Assembly (NCBI GenBank): GCA_046596055.1
Contig: JBKJNH010000382.1
Span: forward strand, 1 to 6,181
Direction: 5' to 3'
Source: JANPEF01 sp046596055
GTDB taxonomy: Bacteria > Eisenbacteria > RBG-16-71-46 > DASYSL01
DNA: 6,181 nucleotides
The notes under the pieces are model-generated. The model was not told the origin of the DNA. It saw only the letters and a list, made by a program, of their open reading frames with translations, and did not search any database. Made by a program: the position numbers and the translations under genes. This document shows positions 1-3,463 of this stretch, in pieces (positions within the stretch are counted from its first letter, which is position 1; the number at the start of each line of letters is the position of its first letter).

Positions 1-49
1 TCTGCCCCGCGTTCACGTCGCCGCCCACGTAGTAGAGCATCGAATCGAA
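1..49 (-). pseudogene. Inverted fragment of a DUF4394 gene
   Basis: Read on the minus strand from 49 down to 1, the sequence gives FDSMLYYVGGDVNAGQ and runs off the window edge. In DUF4394 proteins a Y..GDVNAG motif lies roughly 25-30 residues before the NLDVL..Q.PPN segment that opens the plus-strand fragment at 36. Both pieces therefore appear to come from one gene, or from two copies of it, joined head to head with the stretch between them absent. The match rests on about ten residues, so it is suggestive rather than proven. Confidence 0.4.
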
Positions 50-356
50 CCTCGACGTGCTCGCAATCCAGCTTCCGCCCAACGTCGGTCGCCTGACCAC
101 CGTGGGCGGCCTGGGCATCGACGTCACGCACGACAACGGCTTCGACATCTCGGGCAACACGGCGATCGCCTACCTGGTCACGGGCTGGGGCCCGATGAAC
201 GCGGCCCTCTACCAGGTCAACCTGGCGAGCGGCACGACGACGCTGGTCGGGCCGATCGGCTGCAACGAGCGCGTTCGCGGCCTGTCGGTGGGTCGCGAGT
301 TCCCGACGGCGTCGGAGTCGACGACGTGGGGTCGCGTGAAGGGCGTGTACCGCTAG
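36..356 (+). pseudogene. DUF4394 domain protein, C-terminal fragment (5' end lost at an inverted junction)
   Basis: The frame reads 106 residues from SIESNLDVLAIQ to the TAG at 354-356. The order of motifs matches the end of DUF4394 proteins as I know the family: a SNLDVL..Q.PPN segment, TTVGGLGIDV, GFDISG, then ALYQVNLASGTTTLVGPIG and a closing VRGLSV. These are secreted proteins of unknown function with beta-propeller-like repeats. The piece ends with STTWGRVKGVYR, a short tail outside the domain. There is no credible start: two consecutive TAG codons (30-35) close the frame just upstream, and the in-frame GTG at 57 falls inside a conserved motif with no Shine-Dalgarno. The signal peptide and most of the domain are missing. 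The preceding family motif is found on the opposite strand at 1-49. The gene may be intact in the real genome and broken only by an assembly join. Family assignment is fairly sure; pseudogene status is not. Confidence 0.72.
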
Positions 357-409
357 CCGTTGCCGGTTGCAGGGCGGACGCCTGGATGGGGGTAGGCGAC
401 CGACGCGAT

Positions 410-440
410 GGCCCTCGGAGTGCAGTCCGCTCCGGGGGCC
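410..440. terminator. Hairpin between convergent genes, probable bidirectional terminator
   Basis: GGCCCTCGGAG (410-420) pairs with CTCCGGGGGCC (430-440) over 11 base pairs, with one T-G wobble (415-435) and a 9-base loop. It lies 53 bases after the DUF4394 stop and 25 bases beyond the MOSC stop on the other strand, where transcription from both sides converges. There is no real T-run on either side (TCTTGCGTT on the plus side), so it is not a classical intrinsic terminator. U-poor hairpins of this kind are often proposed as terminators in GC-rich genomes. Confidence 0.5.
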
Positions 441-465
441 TCTTGCGTTCGGGGTGGCTCCGAAC

Positions 466-1119
466 TCAGCCGCGCCCCTCGCGACGTGCGAGCAGACGTG
501 CCCGATGCATCGGGTCCAGGATCGGGATCGCGAGAATGCGATCGAGTTCACCCGGCACTGGGGCGGGGCCGAACAGCGCCGCAATCAGGTCCGCCATCCT
601 CAGCCCATGCGGATCGGCGGCCTCGAGCTCGATTGCGTCGCCCGCGACGACGGGTCCGGGGGTGAGCACGCGCAGGTAGAAGCCCAGCCGGCCCGCGGCG
701 AGGAACGGCGCGACGATGCCGGGGTCGCCGGTGCGGATCCCCAGCTTGAAGCAGGGGACGCGCGGGCGGGTGACCTGCACGCGCGCGCTGCCCATGCGGA
801 AGACGTCGCCGACGTGAACGGTGGTCTCGAGCAGACCTTCCGAGGAGATGTTCTCGCCGAACAGTCCGGGTTCGTCGATCCGGGAAGTGAGCCGGGCCGC
901 CCAGTGGGCGTAGTGCTCGCGCGGATAGAGGTAGGCTGCCTGGTCGGGCCCGCCGTGGTGCTTCGTGTCGGCCTGACCGTCCCCAGCGAAGCCCAGCGCG
1001 CCCAGGTGCACCGGCCCCTCGATCCCGTGCTTGAAGATCGCCGTACGCACGACGTCGCCGTCGTGCTCGACGTCACGCGGGGATCCGACCTGCAACGACA
1101 CCACCCGTCCGTGGCTCAC
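466..1119 (-). CDS. MOSC domain protein, YiiM-like
   Basis: The 217-residue protein matches the YiiM type of MOSC (molybdenum cofactor sulfurase C-terminal) protein along its whole length. Visible landmarks are IFKHGIEGPVHLG (28-40), GDGQAD then HHGGPDQA (47-61), YPREHYAHW (65-73), LFGENIS (86-92), GDVFRMG (104-110), and TRPRVPCFKL (117-126) with Cys123, the position expected to bind the cofactor. Residues from about 172 form the helical C-terminal 3-alpha tail (HGLRMADLIAALFG). MOSC proteins are thought to bind molybdenum cofactor or carry sulfur. E. coli YiiM is linked to detoxification of N-hydroxylated base analogues such as 6-hydroxylaminopurine. No signal peptide is seen, so it should act in the cytoplasm. 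The GTG start at 1119 is chosen because homology begins within a few residues and GGAGGG lies ten bases upstream. The frame stays open to 1785 but that extension has no family resemblance. No molybdopterin gene is adjacent, so the substrate is unknown. Confidence 0.93.
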   Translation of the reverse strand: MSHGRVVSLQVGSPRDVEHDGDVVRTAIFKHGIEGPVHLGALGFAGDGQADTKHHGGPDQAAYLYPREHYAHWAARLTSRIDEPGLFGENISSEGLLETTVHVGDVFRMGSARVQVTRPRVPCFKLGIRTGDPGIVAPFLAAGRLGFYLRVLTPGPVVAGDAIELEAADPHGLRMADLIAALFGPAPVPGELDRILAIPILDPMHRARLLARREGRG

Positions 1120-1129
1120 GGCTTGAGTT

Positions 1130-1135
1130 CCCTCC
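1130..1135 (-). promoter_or_regulatory. Shine-Dalgarno of the MOSC gene
   Basis: The minus strand reads GGAGGG here, ten bases before the GTG at 1119. This supports that start over the GTG pair a few codons inside the gene. Its first two bases belong to the 3' arm of the dyad at 1134-1152. Confidence 0.6.
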
Positions 1136-1152
1136 CCGGTCCAGGACCGGGG
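1134..1152. promoter_or_regulatory. Perfect 9-bp dyad in the MOSC leader
   Basis: CCCCGGTCC (1134-1142), a central A, and GGACCGGGG (1144-1152) form a perfect inverted repeat. It sits in the divergent spacer, 14 bases upstream of the MOSC start. As DNA it could be an operator for a dimeric regulator. As RNA it would fold with a shortened loop and tie up the first two bases of the Shine-Dalgarno. Neither role is shown by the sequence alone. No convincing -35/-10 pair was found in the spacer. Confidence 0.4.
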
Positions 1153-1187
1153 CGGAGCATCCCCGGATTGCGGATTCCTGTCAATCG

Positions 1188-1204
1188 CCGGCGGACCTCG
1201 CCGG
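1188..1204. promoter_or_regulatory. Short inverted repeat in the divergent spacer
   Basis: CCGGCG (1188-1193) and CGCCGG (1199-1204) flank a 5-base loop. It lies in the leader or promoter zone of the aspartyl-protease gene. Six GC pairs in such GC-rich DNA are easily found by chance, so this is recorded only as a possible regulatory hairpin. Confidence 0.2.
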
Positions 1205-1309
1205 GGGACCCCGTTCGAAATCCCGATGCGGGTTCGCGGCTGGCCTTGGGCGGGCGTTCGGTGCAGGATCGGCGGGAGCGACCCCGCGATGCGCAGCAAC
1301 CCGGCGACT

Positions 1310-1315
1310 GGAGGA
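1310..1315 (+). promoter_or_regulatory. Shine-Dalgarno of the aspartyl-protease gene
   Basis: GGAGGA lies nine bases before the ATG at 1325 and is the best ribosome site in the spacer. A second ATG in the same frame at 1289 has a weaker GGGAG (1274-1278) at similar spacing and would add twelve residues ahead of the signal peptide. The 1325 start gives the more usual signal-peptide length. Confidence 0.6.
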
Positions 1316-1324
1316 ACCGCCCCG

Positions 1325-3454
1325 ATGTCCCACCAGCTTCCGTCCCGCGCCCTGCGCTCCCTCGCGTTGCGCTCACTCCTCGCCGTCCTCGGCGCCGCGG
1401 CGCTGGCCTGCGGAACGCTTCCGATTACGGCGGACGGCGAGCCCCGGGTGATCGGACAGACGCAAAAGGACGTGCGTGTCCTGCGCGGGCCGGGCGCGAC
1501 GCCGGTCGTGGGCGCCCCGTCGGCGACGACGCCGGGGAACCCGAGCGCGGCCGACCTCGAGGCTTCTGCCGCGCCCCTGTTCGCCCCGCCGCCGGCGCCG
1601 GGGGACTCGGCGGCGCGCGTGTGGGCCGGGCGCATGATCGACGCGTACGGCGGACCGGCCGCGCTCCTCGACTGGATCGAACGCGGCGAGCGACGCGGCG
1701 TCCAGGTGACCAACTCCCCCGTGCGGGCCGAGGCCCGCGTGATCGAGCGGCGGTCGGGAGCGCGCATGCGCTTCGACGCGCGCATCGCCGGGCTCGACTA
1801 CACGATGGTCTCGACGCCCGAGGGCGACTGGCAGTCGCTGTACGGGATCGTGTCGGACATGCCGGAGCAGGAGCGCGACTACGTCGCGACGCTGCGCTCG
1901 CACGACGAGCGGCTGCTTCTGGACGTGCGCCGCGGGACGCTGCCCGCGCGCATCGAGCCGGTGACCTCCGCGGCGGACACCGTCGCGCTCCTGGTGTGGG
2001 GAACGCGGGGGAGCGCGACCCGCTTTCGGGCGGCGCGTGCCGATGGGCGGCTGGCGACGATCGAATTCGTCGATCGCAGCCCCGAGGGCGGCGGAGACGC
2101 GATGCACCTGGCGCGCCTGACCGACTGGCGCGCGGTCGGGCCGCAGCGCGCACCGTTCCGCGCGAGGCACGACGGCCACGTGCCCGGGCGCATGATCGAG
2201 TTCGTTGCCGGCGCGCCTTCGGGGGAGAGCACTCTCGACACGCTCGACCTCACGACCGAGATTCCGGCCGCGATGTTTTCCCGCCCGGGCGCGGCGCCCG
2301 CCCCGGCGGGTTCGCCCCGTCGGTCGATCCTCGCGCTCGAGCGCCACGGCGATCATCACTTTGCCGACGTGCGTTTTGCCGATCGGGGTCCGCGTCGCTT
2401 CCTCGTCGACAGCGGTGCGGCGGTGACGGCGGTGTCGCGCGAGCTGGCGGCCGAACTCGCGATCGCGCCGGAGGAGTCGGTCGACATCGCCGGCGTCGGC
2501 GGAGGTGCGACGGCGCAGGCCGCGCTGTTGCCCCCGTTCGACCTCGGGTCGCACCGCCTGAGCGGCGTGCGCGGGGTCGTCCTGGACCTCTCGGGCCTGT
2601 CGGCGGCCCTCGGCACGTCCATCGACGGCGTGCTCGGGGTTTCGTCGTTCGCGCGCTTCGCGGTGACCTGGGATTTCGAGCATGCCACGCTCGAGATCGC
2701 CGAGAGCCGCGATGCGCAGCCGTCGAGTTCGCGCGGGACGCGCGTGCCGTTCACCATGGCAGGGGGGCTCGTCTTCGCGCCGGTGCGCGTCGACGGCCGC
2801 GCGGCGAGCGACTTCGTGGTCGACACCGGGTCGTGGCGGACCTTTCTGTCCGGGACACTTGCCGGCGCCGTGACCAATCCGCCCGATCGACGCCTGCCGG
2901 GGATTCCCTACGCCGGGATCGACGGTCGTGCCGCGTCGACCGATGCGCTTCGATTGCGCAGCCTCGAGATCGGCGGGCTCGTCGTCTCGCGGCCGATCGT
3001 GCTCGCACCTTCCCTGGCCGGCGGAAAGAGCGATGCGCTGGGCGCGATGACGCGCGATCGCGGCGTGCTCGGACTCGACGTGCTGCGTCGCTTCCGGCTG
3101 ACACTCGACTTTCCGCGGCAGGAGATGCTGCTCGAGCCGGTTCCCAAGGCCGCACCCGTCGACGATGCCGCCATCGAGTCCTTCTCCGGGCCGGGCGTCG
3201 TGCTGGAGCCGGCGGGTCGCGAGGGGGCGGCGACGGTGATGCGAGTCATGGCCGACTCGCCGGCGGCGGGCGCCGGAGTGCGGGTCGGCGACCTGGTGAC
3301 GGCCATCGACGACAGGAAAGTGGGTCGTGCCACGCTGCGGGAGCTCGCGGACGACCTGAGCGGCCCCGCGGGGACGAAGGTCCGGCTCCGGGTGCGCAGC
3401 ACGAAGGATGGCGACGAGCGAACGCTCACGCTGACCCGGGCGCTGCTTCTGTAG
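1325..3454 (+). CDS. Exported two-lobe aspartyl protease with C-terminal PDZ domain
   Basis: This 709-residue protein begins with a positively charged segment and a hydrophobic stretch ending LGAAALACG. That is an export signal with a possible, slightly weak lipobox at Cys29; Gly follows, so outer-membrane sorting would be allowed. A low-complexity Ala/Pro linker runs to about residue 95. Residues about 98-320 (from ARVWAGRMIDAYGGPAALL) resemble the LolA-like beta-rich regions found before such peptidases; this is inference. Two retropepsin/pepsin-type lobes follow. Lobe 1 (about 340-460) has FLVDSGA with Asp362 and a closing DGVLGVSSFARF. Lobe 2 (about 474-604) has FVVDTGS with Asp500 and RGVLGLDVLRRF. 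Each lobe keeps the hydrophobic-hydrophobic-Gly element, so one chain could form a full active site. A PDZ domain covers about 622-708 (ADSPAAGAGVRVGDLVTAI). It probably cleaves or binds envelope proteins; the substrate is unknown. It is divergent from the MOSC gene and converges on the metallopeptidase gene with only 9 bases between the stops. Confidence 0.9.
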   Translation: MSHQLPSRALRSLALRSLLAVLGAAALACGTLPITADGEPRVIGQTQKDVRVLRGPGATPVVGAPSATTPGNPSAADLEASAAPLFAPPPAPGDSAARVWAGRMIDAYGGPAALLDWIERGERRGVQVTNSPVRAEARVIERRSGARMRFDARIAGLDYTMVSTPEGDWQSLYGIVSDMPEQERDYVATLRSHDERLLLDVRRGTLPARIEPVTSAADTVALLVWGTRGSATRFRAARADGRLATIEFVDRSPEGGGDAMHLARLTDWRAVGPQRAPFRARHDGHVPGRMIEFVAGAPSGESTLDTLDLTTEIPAAMFSRPGAAPAPAGSPRRSILALERHGDHHFADVRFADRGPRRFLVDSGAAVTAVSRELAAELAIAPEESVDIAGVGGGATAQAALLPPFDLGSHRLSGVRGVVLDLSGLSAALGTSIDGVLGVSSFARFAVTWDFEHATLEIAESRDAQPSSSRGTRVPFTMAGGLVFAPVRVDGRAASDFVVDTGSWRTFLSGTLAGAVTNPPDRRLPGIPYAGIDGRAASTDALRLRSLEIGGLVVSRPIVLAPSLAGGKSDALGAMTRDRGVLGLDVLRRFRLTLDFPRQEMLLEPVPKAAPVDDAAIESFSGPGVVLEPAGREGAATVMRVMADSPAAGAGVRVGDLVTAIDDRKVGRATLRELADDLSGPAGTKVRLRVRSTKDGDERTLTLTRALLL

Positions 3455-3463
3455 CGGCGGCGC

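Noticed and set aside
1226..1324. Protease gene starting at the ATG at 1226
   Set aside because: It would put 33 extra residues before the signal peptide and lacks a good ribosome site. The ATG at 1289 remains a weaker alternative.
1120..1324. Sigma-70 promoters for the divergent genes
   Set aside because: I could not find a convincing -35/-10 pair with proper spacing on either strand; sigma consensus in this lineage is uncertain.
1120..1785. A longer MOSC protein starting as far upstream as 1785
   Set aside because: The extension lies antisense to the protease gene, has no similarity to MOSC proteins, and the GTG at 1119 has a Shine-Dalgarno and begins where the family begins.
1373..2683. 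A 436-codon minus-strand frame antisense to the protease gene
   Set aside because: Arg- and Ala-rich low-complexity product with no recognisable motif, opposite a gene whose domains and catalytic residues are clear.
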